From positions 1 to 42,553 of the forward strand of contig CALYPL010000017.1 of NCBI GenBank assembly GCA_945273835.1: a stretch of DNA of 42,553 nucleotides, given 5' to 3'. Under the pieces are notes generated by a model, which was not told the DNA's origin, did not search any database, and worked only from the letters and a program-made list of their open reading frames with translations. This DNA is from an uncultured Dysgonomonas sp. GTDB lineage: Bacteria > Bacteroidota > Bacteroidia > Bacteroidales > Dysgonomonadaceae. Below, piece after piece: positions 1 to 8,943 of the stretch. Positions within the stretch are counted from its first letter, which is position 1, and every line of letters begins with the position of its first letter. The position numbers and the translations under genes were made by a program.

Positions 1-2052
1 CAACAAAAAGCCTATTTGAGTCTTTCATCAACCAAAGCGCAGAAAATATCGGAAGTTGCAAAAATATCCGGCATCGCCAATGTTGTACCTGTTATCAAAT
101 CTTTGGTCGATATCGGAGCAGCTATTCTCAGCGAAGATATAAACAACTCTTACTCTGCGAAAACAATTTCAGCAGTACGTCTTGCTAAACAGTTCAGCGA
201 AGTTGAATTGCGCGAGATACATGAAAGCCTCTCGAGAGCGAAAAAGCAACAAGCCTTATTAGAAACATATTTGCGCTTGCATAAGGTCAATAAGGTAATT
301 CTTAAGAAAAGTTTACTGGAAGAAGCCAAAGTCTCCGAAGGTGTTCTGAAGGAACTTATTGATAAAGGTATATTTGAAATATTCGGACACGAAGTCAATC
401 GCATAGATTATGGACAAGGCGACATGGAATCGGCTTATAATCTGAATACTTATCAACAAGAAGCCTATCAGTCTATCCAAAAATCTTTCTTAGAAAAAGA
501 TATTACATTATTATTCGGTGTTACTTCAAGCGGAAAAACGGAAATATACATCCAACTGATAAAGGATATTCTGTCATCGGGAGGACAGGCTCTATATCTT
601 TTGCCGGAGATAGCTCTTACGACACAAATAACCGAAAGATTGAGACGTGTTTTCGGAGACCGTTTAGCTGTATATCACTCAAAGTTTAATGATAATGAGC
701 GTGCCGAGATATGGAATAAGCTACTGAAAGGAGAATGCAATGTTGTTTTAGGAGCTCGTTCAGCAATATTCTTACCTTTCAATAATCTGAAACTTATCAT
801 AGTCGACGAGGAACACGAAGGTTCTTATAAACAACAAGATCCTGCACCACGTTATCATGCACGCAATGCTGCGACTGTGCTTGCATCTATGTTTAACGCC
901 AAAACCTTGTTAGGCACAGCCACACCTTCCATTGAGACTTATTACAATGCTCTGGCCGGTAAATACGGTTTAGTCAGACTAACCAAACGATATGACGATA
1001 TCAAGTTACCGCATATAGAAATCATCAATACAAAAGATCTCAGAAGAAGAAAAATAATGAAATCAATTCTGTCACCACCACTTTCTGAACACATTCAAAA
1101 TGCTTTAGGTAAAGGTGAACAGGTTATTTTATTCCAAAACAGAAGAGGCTTTGCATCCATGCTTGAATGTAAAACTTGTTCGTGGACACCACGTTGTACG
1201 CATTGTGACGTAAGCCTTACGTACCATAAAGGACAACGCCTGATGGTATGTCACTATTGTGGAGCCACTTATGCTGTTCCGACAACCTGTCCCGAATGCG
1301 AAACCCCAACACTCGATGTCTTAGGTTACGGAACGGAACGAATTGAAGAAGAGGTCAAAGAACGTTTTCCCGAAGCCATTATAGCCCGAATGGATATGGA
1401 CACAACACGTAGTCGCCGATCGTACGAGCGTATAATCAGCGATTTTGCAGCCGGCAAAGCCAATATTCTGATCGGAACGCAAATGGTATCGAAAGGTCTT
1501 GATTTTGATAACGTCAGTGTGGTTGGTATTCTTAATGCCGATAATATGCTTAATTATCCTGACTTCCGCGCTCACGAAAGAGCTTTCCAACTTATGACGC
1601 AAGTCAGTGGTCGTGCCGGACGAAAAAATAAACAAGGTCTTGTCGTGTTGCAAACCTCCCACCCCGGACATCCGATTATAACCGATGTAAAAGAAAATAA
1701 TTACGAGTCATTTTATACGATGCAGGCGGAAGAACGGAATATGTTTCGTTATCCACCTTTTTACAGACTGACTTCAATCGTTATAAAGGGTAAGGACGAA
1801 CATACGCTTGACGCAGCGGCAAGACTGTTTGCGCAGTCTTTGCGCCAATCATTCGGAGAACGTGTCTACGGTCCGATAAAACCACCTGTATCACGTGTAC
1901 AATCACTTTATATACGTAAAATTCTATTAAAACTCGAAAACCGTCTGCCTATTCAAAAAGTGCGTGACGCATTACTTTATCATCAACATGTAGCACTGGA
2001 TACCCCTGACTACCGTTCACTCTATGTTTATTACGACGTAGACCCTGTATAA
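1..2052 (+). CDS. priA: Primosomal protein N' (PriA helicase), 5' end outside window
   Basis: This is the 3' part of the replication-restart helicase PriA, which rebuilds the primosome on stalled forks. The frame is open from base 1, so the gene starts upstream. The TTG at 16 is an internal Leu codon, not a start. About 683 codons are present; the family is usually a little over 800 in Bacteroidota, so the N-terminal DNA-binding region is mostly missing. Visible motifs in order are: Walker A (GVTSSGKT, 517-540), the DEEH box (805-816), a cysteine-rich zinc region (about 1168-1305) with eight Cys as four CxxC pairs, and helicase motifs V/VI, with a GTQMVSKGLDF stretch followed by QVSGRAGR. It is followed by a weak hairpin and then the separately promoted Fur gene. 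Family assignment is very secure. Confidence 0.96.
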   Translation, partial: QQKAYLSLSSTKAQKISEVAKISGIANVVPVIKSLVDIGAAILSEDINNSYSAKTISAVRLAKQFSEVELREIHESLSRAKKQQALLETYLRLHKVNKVILKKSLLEEAKVSEGVLKELIDKGIFEIFGHEVNRIDYGQGDMESAYNLNTYQQEAYQSIQKSFLEKDITLLFGVTSSGKTEIYIQLIKDILSSGGQALYLLPEIALTTQITERLRRVFGDRLAVYHSKFNDNERAEIWNKLLKGECNVVLGARSAIFLPFNNLKLIIVDEEHEGSYKQQDPAPRYHARNAATVLASMFNAKTLLGTATPSIETYYNALAGKYGLVRLTKRYDDIKLPHIEIINTKDLRRRKIMKSILSPPLSEHIQNALGKGEQVILFQNRRGFASMLECKTCSWTPRCTHCDVSLTYHKGQRLMVCHYCGATYAVPTTCPECETPTLDVLGYGTERIEEEVKERFPEAIIARMDMDTTRSRRSYERIISDFAAGKANILIGTQMVSKGLDFDNVSVVGILNADNMLNYPDFRAHERAFQLMTQVSGRAGRKNKQGLVVLQTSHPGHPIITDVKENNYESFYTMQAEERNMFRYPPFYRLTSIVIKGKDEHTLDAAARLFAQSLRQSFGERVYGPIKPPVSRVQSLYIRKILLKLENRLPIQKVRDALLYHQHVALDTPDYRSLYVYYDVDPV

Positions 2053-2118
2053 ATTAAGATTAACAAAAGCACCTGCCATCCCGCTTGTGGTCATACGGTT
2101 CTTGAGAATCGTCAGATC

Positions 2119-2142
2119 AATCGTTCCTTAGAATGATTTTAA
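2119..2142 (+). terminator. Possible priA terminator hairpin
   Basis: AATCGTTC (2119-2126) and GAATGATT (2131-2138) form an 8-bp stem with one G-U pair and a 4-nt loop. Only a short T run follows before the sequence becomes mixed, so this is a weak intrinsic terminator at best. Confidence 0.4.
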
Positions 2143-2171
2143 ATACTGTCAATTATTTTACAATTTATAAT

Positions 2172-2201
2172 ATTGTTATTGCATAAAAATCTGTACATTT
2201 G
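2172..2201 (+). promoter_or_regulatory. Bacteroidota-type promoter for fur-purA
   Basis: TACATTTG at 2194-2201 matches the TAnnTTTG -7 element. ATTG at 2172-2175 lies 18 nt upstream at the -33 position (consensus TTTG). The GTG start of the Fur-family gene begins 26 nt downstream of the -7 element. Confidence 0.65.
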
Positions 2202-2226
2202 TTCAGATTGCATTATCAATATATAA

Positions 2227-2745
2227 GTGAAGCAAATAGACAACATAAAATTAAAAGAACAGGTACGCGAAGAATTTACCGCATACCTCAACCATCATAA
2301 GCACCGTAAAACACCCGAAAGATATGCCATACTTGACCATATATACTCAACAAAAGGTCATTTCGATATGGACAATCTGTATAATTCAATGAAGCAGACC
2401 CACTTCAGGGTAAGCCGTGCCACCTTGTACAATACCATCGAATTATTACTTGATTGCGGATTGGTCGTTAAGCATCAGTTCGGAGCAAATGTGTCGCAAT
2501 ACGAACGTGCTTACGGAAATGAAAATCACGACCACCTGATCTGTCTGAGTTGTGGTGAAGTTAAAGAATACAAAAACGGAAATCTTTTTATACCTTCGCA
2601 ACAGAAAAAACTGCAACGCTTCAAGATTAGCTATTACAGCATGTATATCTACGGTATTTGCAGTAAATGCCTCAGGGCAAAGAATAAGGAAGAAAAGAAA
2701 ACCAAATCATTAGAAAATAAAATTAGTCATACAAAGAAGAAATGA
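2227..2745 (+). CDS. Fur-family transcriptional regulator
   Basis: This 172-residue protein has the Fur/PerR/Zur fold. It has a winged helix with a recognition segment around residues 60-80 (VSRATLYNTIELL), then a dimerisation domain with the HDHLICLSCG motif (H101, D102, H103, C106, C109) and a second CxxC (C145, C148). The four Cys should hold structural zinc. Family members usually carry a His five residues before the Tyr of the C-terminal YG. Here that place is Tyr137, so the regulatory metal site may be altered. The C-terminal tail is very Lys-rich. The start is GTG: an in-frame TAA sits directly upstream (2224-2226). The TGA overlaps the purA ATG (ATGA), implying translational coupling. 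The specific metal or signal cannot be named. Confidence 0.9.
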   Translation: MKQIDNIKLKEQVREEFTAYLNHHKHRKTPERYAILDHIYSTKGHFDMDNLYNSMKQTHFRVSRATLYNTIELLLDCGLVVKHQFGANVSQYERAYGNENHDHLICLSCGEVKEYKNGNLFIPSQQKKLQRFKISYYSMYIYGICSKCLRAKNKEEKKTKSLENKISHTKKK

Positions 2746-4007
2746 AAGTCGATGTATTGTTAGGGTTGCAATGGGGCGACGAAGGAAAAGGCAAAATTGT
2801 TGATGTTTTAACGCCCGAATACGAAATTGTAGCTCGTTTTCAGGGAGGTCCTAACGCTGGTCATACTCTTGAGTTTGATGGACAGAAATACGTCTTACGC
2901 TCTGTTCCGTCCGGTATTTTTCAGGGAAACAATAAAAATATAATAGGCAACGGCGTTGTACTTGATCCTGCCCTGTTCAAAGCAGAGATAGAAGCACTCG
3001 AAAAAACAGGTCACGACCTGAAAAAACGTTTGCTCATTTCTAAAAAAGCACATCTGATATTACCAACCCATTGTCTTTTAGACGCTTGTTATGAGTCAGC
3101 AAAAGGCAACTCAAAAATAGGAACAACAGGCAAAGGCATTGGTCCGACATATACCGACAAAGTTAGTCGTAACGGATTACGTGTAGGAGACATACTGCAT
3201 AATTTCGATGAAAAATACGAAGCAATAAAAAGCCGCCATTTACAGATACTTACCCAATACAGATTCGACGCAAGTTCTCTGCCCTCCATTGAGAAAAAAT
3301 GGTTTGAGGGATTGGCTAAGTTAAAAGAGTTTGAATTCGTAGACAGCGAACATTACATAAACAAAGCTTCACGAGAAGGTAAGAAAATATTGGCTGAAGG
3401 CGCTCAGGGAACTATGCTCGATATAGACTTCGGGTCTTACCCTTATGTTACCTCGTCAAATACCATCGCTGCCGGAGCTTGCACAGGATTAGGAGTTCCT
3501 CCAAGCGGTATAGGCGAAGTATATGGCATCTTCAAGGCATATTGTACACGTGTGGGAAGCGGTCCGTTCCCAACCGAATTGCATGATGAAACAGGCGACT
3601 TGCTTCGTGACAACGGACATGAATACGGGTCGGTAACAGGTCGTCCCCGTCGATGCGGATGGATTGACCTTGTGGCGCTACGTTATGCCATCATGCTTGA
3701 TGGTGTTACACAACTCATCATGATGAAAAGCGATGTACTTGATACATTTGAGACTATTAAAGCCTGTGTAGCCTACGAGATAGATGGTAAACAAGTAACT
3801 GATTTTCCGTTTGATGTAGAAAACGGCATTAAGCCTATATATAAAGAAATGAAGGGATGGCAAACCGATATGACTAAAATGACTTCGGAAGAACAATTTC
3901 CTGAAGCATTCAGGGCTTATATTTCGTTCCTCGAGAAAGAGTTGGGTGTGCATATCAGTATCATTTCGTTAGGACCAGACAGGGAACAAACAATTTTTAG
4001 GAAATAA
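2742..4007 (+). CDS. purA: Adenylosuccinate synthetase
   Basis: This enzyme catalyses the GTP-dependent condensation of IMP and aspartate to adenylosuccinate, the first committed step to AMP. Its 421 residues match family length. The N-terminal GDEGKGK loop (residues 12-18) with Asp13 and His41 (NAGHT) gives the catalytic acid/base pair. GTTGKGIGPTYTDK, the GAQGTMLD segment and TGRPRRCGW are the IMP/GTP-binding signatures. The ATG overlaps the stop of the Fur-family gene by 4 nt, so the two are one operon from the 2194 promoter. The product of the second AMP step is encoded in the same window by purB (27048). A terminator hairpin follows at 4029. Confidence 0.98.
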   Translation: MKVDVLLGLQWGDEGKGKIVDVLTPEYEIVARFQGGPNAGHTLEFDGQKYVLRSVPSGIFQGNNKNIIGNGVVLDPALFKAEIEALEKTGHDLKKRLLISKKAHLILPTHCLLDACYESAKGNSKIGTTGKGIGPTYTDKVSRNGLRVGDILHNFDEKYEAIKSRHLQILTQYRFDASSLPSIEKKWFEGLAKLKEFEFVDSEHYINKASREGKKILAEGAQGTMLDIDFGSYPYVTSSNTIAAGACTGLGVPPSGIGEVYGIFKAYCTRVGSGPFPTELHDETGDLLRDNGHEYGSVTGRPRRCGWIDLVALRYAIMLDGVTQLIMMKSDVLDTFETIKACVAYEIDGKQVTDFPFDVENGIKPIYKEMKGWQTDMTKMTSEEQFPEAFRAYISFLEKELGVHISIISLGPDREQTIFRK

Positions 4008-4028
4008 TATTCTTTTTTATAGATTTAG

Positions 4029-4064
4029 GAATGTGTCTGACTAAATGTTGGCACATTCTTTGTT
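4029..4064 (+). terminator. Intrinsic terminator after purA
   Basis: GAATGTG (4029-4035) pairs with CACATTC (4052-4058), followed by a T-rich run. The loop is long (16 nt), so strength is moderate. Confidence 0.55.
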
Positions 4065-4111
4065 TTATATCTAATAGTAATAGGTAAGTAACAAATAAAG
4101 AATTCTTAATT

Positions 4112-4795
4112 ATGACAACATTATTGTGGTTTGTAATCATACTGCTTTTCGTTCTGAGTATTGTAGTATCGTCAATGCTTAAAAGCAAATTCAAGAAATA
4201 TTCACGTATACCCCTCAGCAACGGTATGACAGGACGAGATGTGGCTGAAAAGATGCTCCATGATAATGGGATATTCGATGTGAAAATAATATCCACAAAC
4301 GGAATGCTTACCGATCATTACAATCCGACCGATAAGACTGTAAATCTGAGTGAAGGTGTGTTTTCAAGCAATAGTGTAGCCGCTGCCGCTGTAGCTGCGC
4401 ATGAATGCGGACATGCCGTTCAACATGCACAGGCATATGCTCCATTGAAATTACGGTCAAAATTAGTTCCGGCCGTCAATTTTGCATCGCAATGGGTGAT
4501 GTGGGTACTTTTGGCAGGCATACTCATGATTAATGTGTTCCCGTCTCTCATCTGGATAGGAATAACATTGTTCGCGCTAACCACAATATTCAGCTTCGTG
4601 ACTTTGCCGGTCGAGATTAATGCCAGTAAACGTGCTCTTGAATGGCTTAATACAGCCGGTATAACTAATTTGAATAATCACGACATGGCTAAAGACGCTC
4701 TTAAATGGGCTGCATACACTTATGTAATTTCAGCATTGAGTTCGCTCGCTACATTGATATATTATATAATGATAGCATTGGGCAGACGTGATTAA
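4112..4795 (+). CDS. Membrane zinc metallopeptidase (Zn_peptidase_2, YugP-like)
   Basis: This 227-residue integral membrane protein belongs to the YugP-like neutral zinc peptidase family. A transmembrane helix at residues 4-22 is followed by a soluble stretch containing AAHECGHAVQHA, an HExxH active site with His97, Glu98 and His101. Further hydrophobic helices lie at about 125-145, 150-170 and 205-225. The length and the helix - HExxH - helices layout match the family. Substrates of this family are largely unknown, so a role in membrane protein or peptide processing is only an inference. It stands alone between the purA terminator and a strong terminator at 4826. No clear TAnnTTTG promoter was found directly upstream, so purA readthrough is possible. 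Confidence 0.9.
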   Translation: MTTLLWFVIILLFVLSIVVSSMLKSKFKKYSRIPLSNGMTGRDVAEKMLHDNGIFDVKIISTNGMLTDHYNPTDKTVNLSEGVFSSNSVAAAAVAAHECGHAVQHAQAYAPLKLRSKLVPAVNFASQWVMWVLLAGILMINVFPSLIWIGITLFALTTIFSFVTLPVEINASKRALEWLNTAGITNLNNHDMAKDALKWAAYTYVISALSSLATLIYYIMIALGRRD

Positions 4796-4825
4796 TCTTT
4801 TCTAATAAAAACTTAATCATCATAC

Positions 4826-4862
4826 AAAGAGTAGCTTATCTATGGGCTACTCTTTTTCTTTA
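4826..4862 (+). terminator. Strong intrinsic terminator
   Basis: AAAGAGTAGC (4826-4835) and GCTACTCTTT (4846-4855) form a perfect 10-bp stem with a 10-nt loop, followed by a T-rich tract. It ends the zinc peptidase transcript. Confidence 0.85.
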
Positions 4863-4893
4863 ACAATTGCAATATTTTAAACACAATAATACA

Positions 4894-4901
4894 TAAATTT
4901 G
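4894..4901 (+). promoter_or_regulatory. -7 promoter element upstream of metallophosphoesterase operon
   Basis: TAAATTTG matches TAnnTTTG exactly and lies 30 nt before the ATG at 4932. The nearest upstream TTG (4867-4869) is 24 nt away, longer than ideal, so the -33 element is uncertain. Confidence 0.5.
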
Positions 4902-4931
4902 CATACGTAAACTACCCAAGTTATTTCTCTA

Positions 4932-6065
4932 ATGAAACATTCTATGATTATAATACTACTCGTTATCATATATCTGTTAGGGAATGGTTATGTCTTTCAT
5001 CATCTTTGGATGGCTATGCCTCCTAACCTTATAGGCAAAATAGCAATTATCAGCTTCGCGGCAGTTGCCATTTTGTCATTTTTTATTTTTTACGCGGCAG
5101 GAGAGGCAATGCCCATCGGTTTAGCATCTATTTTATATAAGATAGGAACAGCATGGCTATTTACGGTTATTTACTTTTTCATCATTCTCTTTGCCAAAGA
5201 CCTTATCGGTTGGTCTAACAAACTGTTGCATTTCATGCCACCCGATGCGCTTACCCGCTATACAAAAGAAAACTGGTTAGGTCTTGCACTGATGGTAGGC
5301 TTCATTACCATGCTTATGATTTGTGGCTTTCTGAAATATGAATGGAAATTAAAAGTAAGATTACCGGTCACAACCGAAAAATCTTTAGGCAACAGGCAAG
5401 CATTACATATTGTGGCTCTAAGCGATATGCATCTCGGCTATGGCATTGGCGAAAACGAGCTAAAGGGTTGGGTGGAACTTATTAATAATGAGAAACCCGA
5501 TTTAATACTGATAGCCGGTGACATAATAGATTGTAGTACCCGTCCACTCAACGCAGGAAATTTTGCGGAAATATTAAAACAGCTACATGCTCCTTTGGGG
5601 GTATATGCTTGTATGGGTAATCATGAATATCTGAGTGGTGCTGAAAAAAGTCAGAAATTTATTGAGAAATCAGGCATCAAATTACTCAAAGATAGTGTAA
5701 CGCTTATTGACAATTCAATTTATATTGTAGGACGTGACGATAAGACTAATCACGAGCGTAAACCTTTATCTGATCTTACTTCAGACCTCGACAAATCGAA
5801 ATACATTATCCTGTTAGATCATCAGCCATTCAATCTCAAAGAAGCCAAAGAATGTGATATAGATTTTCAGCTGTCAGGTCATACCCATCAAGGACAAGTC
5901 TGGCCAATCTCAATGATAACAAAAGCGATTTATGAAACCGATCACGGGTTCTTGACAAAGGGAAACACCAATTATTATGTTAGTTCGGGTTTAGGTATTT
6001 GGGGCGGAAAATTCCGTATTGGCACACAATCGGAATACGTAGTAATTGACATTAAAAAAAATTAG
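4932..6065 (+). CDS. Polytopic membrane metallophosphoesterase (copy 1)
   Basis: This 377-residue protein has four predicted transmembrane helices (about 5-22, 35-55, 72-90, 116-134), then a calcineurin-like phosphoesterase domain. The dimetal-site motifs are all present in order: SDMH (Asp165, His167), GDIID (Asp197), GNHE (Asn230, His231), DHQP and GHTH. The architecture resembles the YkuE/YaeI-like membrane phosphoesterases, some of which act on lipids such as UDP-diacylglucosamine. The real substrate is unknown. The domain should face the cytoplasm or periplasm next to the bilayer; topology was not determined. The next gene starts one base after this stop and encodes a paralogue. Transcription probably begins at the -7 element at 4894. 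Confidence 0.9.
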   Translation: MKHSMIIILLVIIYLLGNGYVFHHLWMAMPPNLIGKIAIISFAAVAILSFFIFYAAGEAMPIGLASILYKIGTAWLFTVIYFFIILFAKDLIGWSNKLLHFMPPDALTRYTKENWLGLALMVGFITMLMICGFLKYEWKLKVRLPVTTEKSLGNRQALHIVALSDMHLGYGIGENELKGWVELINNEKPDLILIAGDIIDCSTRPLNAGNFAEILKQLHAPLGVYACMGNHEYLSGAEKSQKFIEKSGIKLLKDSVTLIDNSIYIVGRDDKTNHERKPLSDLTSDLDKSKYIILLDHQPFNLKEAKECDIDFQLSGHTHQGQVWPISMITKAIYETDHGFLTKGNTNYYVSSGLGIWGGKFRIGTQSEYVVIDIKKN

Positions 6066-6066
6066 A

Positions 6067-7215
6067 ATGAGGATTTTCTTCAATTCTATAATCATTCAGT
6101 TGCTACTCAATACCTATATATTGTGGTGGATTTGGAGTATAACTTCTCGGTATAAATTAGTACGCCAGATCATCACGGCACTTATAGGTTTAGAAGTTGC
6201 AATCTATTTTTCAGGATTCTTTTTTTCCGACGTATTTCCTTTAAATGTCAACCATTGGTTAATCTGGCTGACAACAACTTGGATGGTATTTTTAGTATAC
6301 TTTTCAGGGTTGTTAATGGGTTATGACCTCTTGCGTCTTATTTGTTTATATACCCAAAAGCCTCTTTTCGGAAAGATTAAACTATATTCATTAAAGCTAC
6401 GCACTTTATATCTGTTAGCATCATTTACGTTGGTTGCGGCGGTTATGTTATATGGCAACTACCGATTTAAACACCCTGTCGTCAATCATTACGAATTATC
6501 GGTCGATAAAAAAGCTATCGGCATAGATAGTCTTAAAATTGTTATGGTGTCCGATCTGCATGTCGGTATACTCATCGGCAATGATATGTTGCATAAATAT
6601 GTAGACTTAATCATGGCACAAAAACCCGATATAATTGTGCTTGTAGGCGATATTATTGATTACGATCTGGCTTCAGTTAAAGAACAGCATCTGGAGAATG
6701 AGTTCAGAAGACTTAAAGCCCGTTATGGGGTTTACGCATCGACCGGAAACCATGAGTACATTGAAATAAAGGACGAAAAGAAAGATGAAAAAATAAATTG
6801 GCTCAATGATGTTGCCAATCTGACTGTTCTGCGAGATTCTGTTGTAAAGATTTCTAACGCATTTTATTTAGTTGGACGTGAGGATAATCGGAACGAAGAC
6901 CGCAAACAATTAGACAGCTTAATATCGAATATTGATAAATCACTTCCTGTCATAGTTCTGAACCACGAACCTCGTGATCTGGACGAAGAAGCCGACAATG
7001 GAGCTGATATTGCACTATATGGACATACTCATAACGGACAATTATTTCCATACAACATTGTATTAAAAGCTATATATGAAGTTGTTTATGGCTATAAGAA
7101 AAAACAAAACACACATGTGTACGTCTCATCAGGTCTTGGGCTTGCAGGTCCTCAATATCGTATCGGAACATTGTCCGAAATTGTTGTATTAAATATAGAT
7201 TTCAAAAAAGATTGA
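6067..7215 (+). CDS. Polytopic membrane metallophosphoesterase (copy 2)
   Basis: This is a 382-residue paralogue of the preceding gene with the same plan. Hydrophobic helices lie at about 5-24, 35-55, 63-85 and 113-130, followed by the phosphoesterase core: SDLH (Asp163, His165), GDIID (Asp195), GNHEY, NHEP and GHTH. The ATG at 6067 was chosen because it lies one nt after the upstream stop. A TTG at 6046 in the same frame would overlap the upstream gene and is less likely. The core motifs align one-for-one with copy 1 while the membrane halves differ clearly, suggesting an old tandem duplication with divergent membrane specificity. Only 12 nt separate it from recN, so all three may be cotranscribed. 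Substrate unknown. Confidence 0.88.
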   Translation: MRIFFNSIIIQLLLNTYILWWIWSITSRYKLVRQIITALIGLEVAIYFSGFFFSDVFPLNVNHWLIWLTTTWMVFLVYFSGLLMGYDLLRLICLYTQKPLFGKIKLYSLKLRTLYLLASFTLVAAVMLYGNYRFKHPVVNHYELSVDKKAIGIDSLKIVMVSDLHVGILIGNDMLHKYVDLIMAQKPDIIVLVGDIIDYDLASVKEQHLENEFRRLKARYGVYASTGNHEYIEIKDEKKDEKINWLNDVANLTVLRDSVVKISNAFYLVGREDNRNEDRKQLDSLISNIDKSLPVIVLNHEPRDLDEEADNGADIALYGHTHNGQLFPYNIVLKAIYEVVYGYKKKQNTHVYVSSGLGLAGPQYRIGTLSEIVVLNIDFKKD

Positions 7216-7227
7216 TTAATTTTAGCC

Positions 7228-8886
7228 ATGCTAAAATCGTTATACATAAAAAATTATGCGTTGATCGACAGTCTTGAAATAGACTTCGAACAAGGTTTTT
7301 CGGTTATTACAGGCGAAACAGGCGCAGGAAAATCCATTATTTTAGGAGCATTGGGCTTGATAGTAGGACAACGTGCCGATGCCAAAACAATCAAAATGGG
7401 TGAATCGAAATGTGTTATTGAAGGTATATTCAACATCTCGGCATACGACCTTAAAGCTTTTTTTACCGAAAGAGAGATAGATTACGATGAGATTTGCATA
7501 TTGCGTCGGGAATTGATGTCGTCCGGCAAATCTCGTGCATTCATCAACGACACTCCTGTTACGCTTGCTGATCTGAAAGAATTAGGCAACAGATTGATTG
7601 ATATACACTCACAACATCAGAATTTGATGTTGGGTGACAATCAGTTTCAAATGCATGTGGTAGATGCACTTGCCGGTAATGCTAATTTACTGAAAGAATA
7701 CAATCAAATTTATACAATCTATAAAGATTCAGAAAAGAAACTCAAAAACTTACAGGACGCAATCACAAAAAGTCGTCAGGAAGAAGAATACCTGCGTTTT
7801 CAATATACCGCACTTGATGAAGCCGCTTTGAAAGAAGGTGAACAAGAGGAGTTGGAAGCTGAATTGGAAATGCTTAATCATGCCGAAGATATCAAGTCGG
7901 GATTATACAAAATAAACATCTTATTATCTGACGATGAACGTGGTATAGTTGCGGCATTAAAAGAAAGTCTGTCTGTTACCCACTCGCTTTCAAAGATGTA
8001 CAACAGATCAGAAGAAATGCAACAACGTCTTGATACAGCTTATATTGACCTCAAAGACCTGAGTTCCGAAGTGGAACGCATGGCTGGCGACATAGAGTTC
8101 AATCCTGAGCGATTGGCTTTTGTAGAAGAACGCTTGAACAAAATATATTCATTACAAAAGAAATATAACATCGATACAGTCGCCGGATTACTTGCTTTGA
8201 AATACGAGATAAATAAAAAACTCGAAAATATAGATTCATTTGATCAACAGCTGAAAGAACAACAGCAAGAAGTTGCCGACAATAAGGAAAAAGTCGATCT
8301 GTTAGCATCAAAATTAAGCAGTAAACGTAAATCGGCAATCAAACCGATGGAAGAAACACTGACAAAGAAAACATCTGTTCTGGGGATGCCAAATATTCGG
8401 TTCGAGTGTAATATATCACCAAAGCAAGAAGCCGATATAACAGGAATAGACAATCTCGAATTTCTGTTTTCAGCAAATAAAAACGTACCGCTCCAACCTG
8501 TGTCAGAAATTGCTTCAGGAGGAGAAATATCGCGTCTCATGCTTTGCCTAAAGTCCATGATAGCAGGAGCAACCGCTTTACCAACTATCATCTTTGATGA
8601 AATTGACACCGGTGTTTCGGGCGAAATAGCCGACAAGATGGGGCAAATCATGCAAGAGTTCGGACAATCCATGCAGGTTATCGCCATCACCCATTTACCA
8701 CAGATAGCCGCCAAAGGACGAGCCCATTATATGGTTTATAAAACCGACGACGAAAAGACAACGACTACTAATCTGCGTAAACTATCGGATAAAGAACGCC
8801 TTGAAGAAATCGCCCGCATGCTAAGCGGTGCATCTTTAACCGATGCCGCAATACAGAACGCAAGAGTAATGTTGGGTCTGAAATAA
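7228..8886 (+). CDS. recN: DNA repair protein RecN
   Basis: RecN is an SMC-like ATPase that acts early in double-strand-break repair. Its 552 residues match the family. The N-terminal Walker A is GETGAGKS (residues 29-36), followed by the conserved stretch ending RAFINDTPV and the IDIHSQHQ motif. A central coiled-coil region spans roughly 150-370 and is rich in Glu/Lys/Gln. The C-terminal ATPase half carries the ABC signature ASGGEISRLML and the Walker B FDEIDTGVSG, then ITHLPQIAA. The ATG lies 12 nt after the second metallophosphoesterase, so it is probably part of that transcript. No SOS-type operator was recognised. Confidence 0.97.
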   Translation: MLKSLYIKNYALIDSLEIDFEQGFSVITGETGAGKSIILGALGLIVGQRADAKTIKMGESKCVIEGIFNISAYDLKAFFTEREIDYDEICILRRELMSSGKSRAFINDTPVTLADLKELGNRLIDIHSQHQNLMLGDNQFQMHVVDALAGNANLLKEYNQIYTIYKDSEKKLKNLQDAITKSRQEEEYLRFQYTALDEAALKEGEQEELEAELEMLNHAEDIKSGLYKINILLSDDERGIVAALKESLSVTHSLSKMYNRSEEMQQRLDTAYIDLKDLSSEVERMAGDIEFNPERLAFVEERLNKIYSLQKKYNIDTVAGLLALKYEINKKLENIDSFDQQLKEQQQEVADNKEKVDLLASKLSSKRKSAIKPMEETLTKKTSVLGMPNIRFECNISPKQEADITGIDNLEFLFSANKNVPLQPVSEIASGGEISRLMLCLKSMIAGATALPTIIFDEIDTGVSGEIADKMGQIMQEFGQSMQVIAITHLPQIAAKGRAHYMVYKTDDEKTTTTNLRKLSDKERLEEIARMLSGASLTDAAIQNARVMLGLK

Positions 8887-8943
8887 ACAACATTATTGCA
8901 AATAACTTCTTTAACCATTGCTACAACAGATTGTAACCGAACA

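Noticed and set aside
6046-6066. TTG start extending the second metallophosphoesterase upstream
   Set aside because: It would overlap the upstream coding region; the ATG at 6067 directly follows the stop codon.
8244-8714. Long minus-strand open frame inside recN
   Set aside because: It lies wholly within a well-conserved recN coding region and has no recognisable domain.
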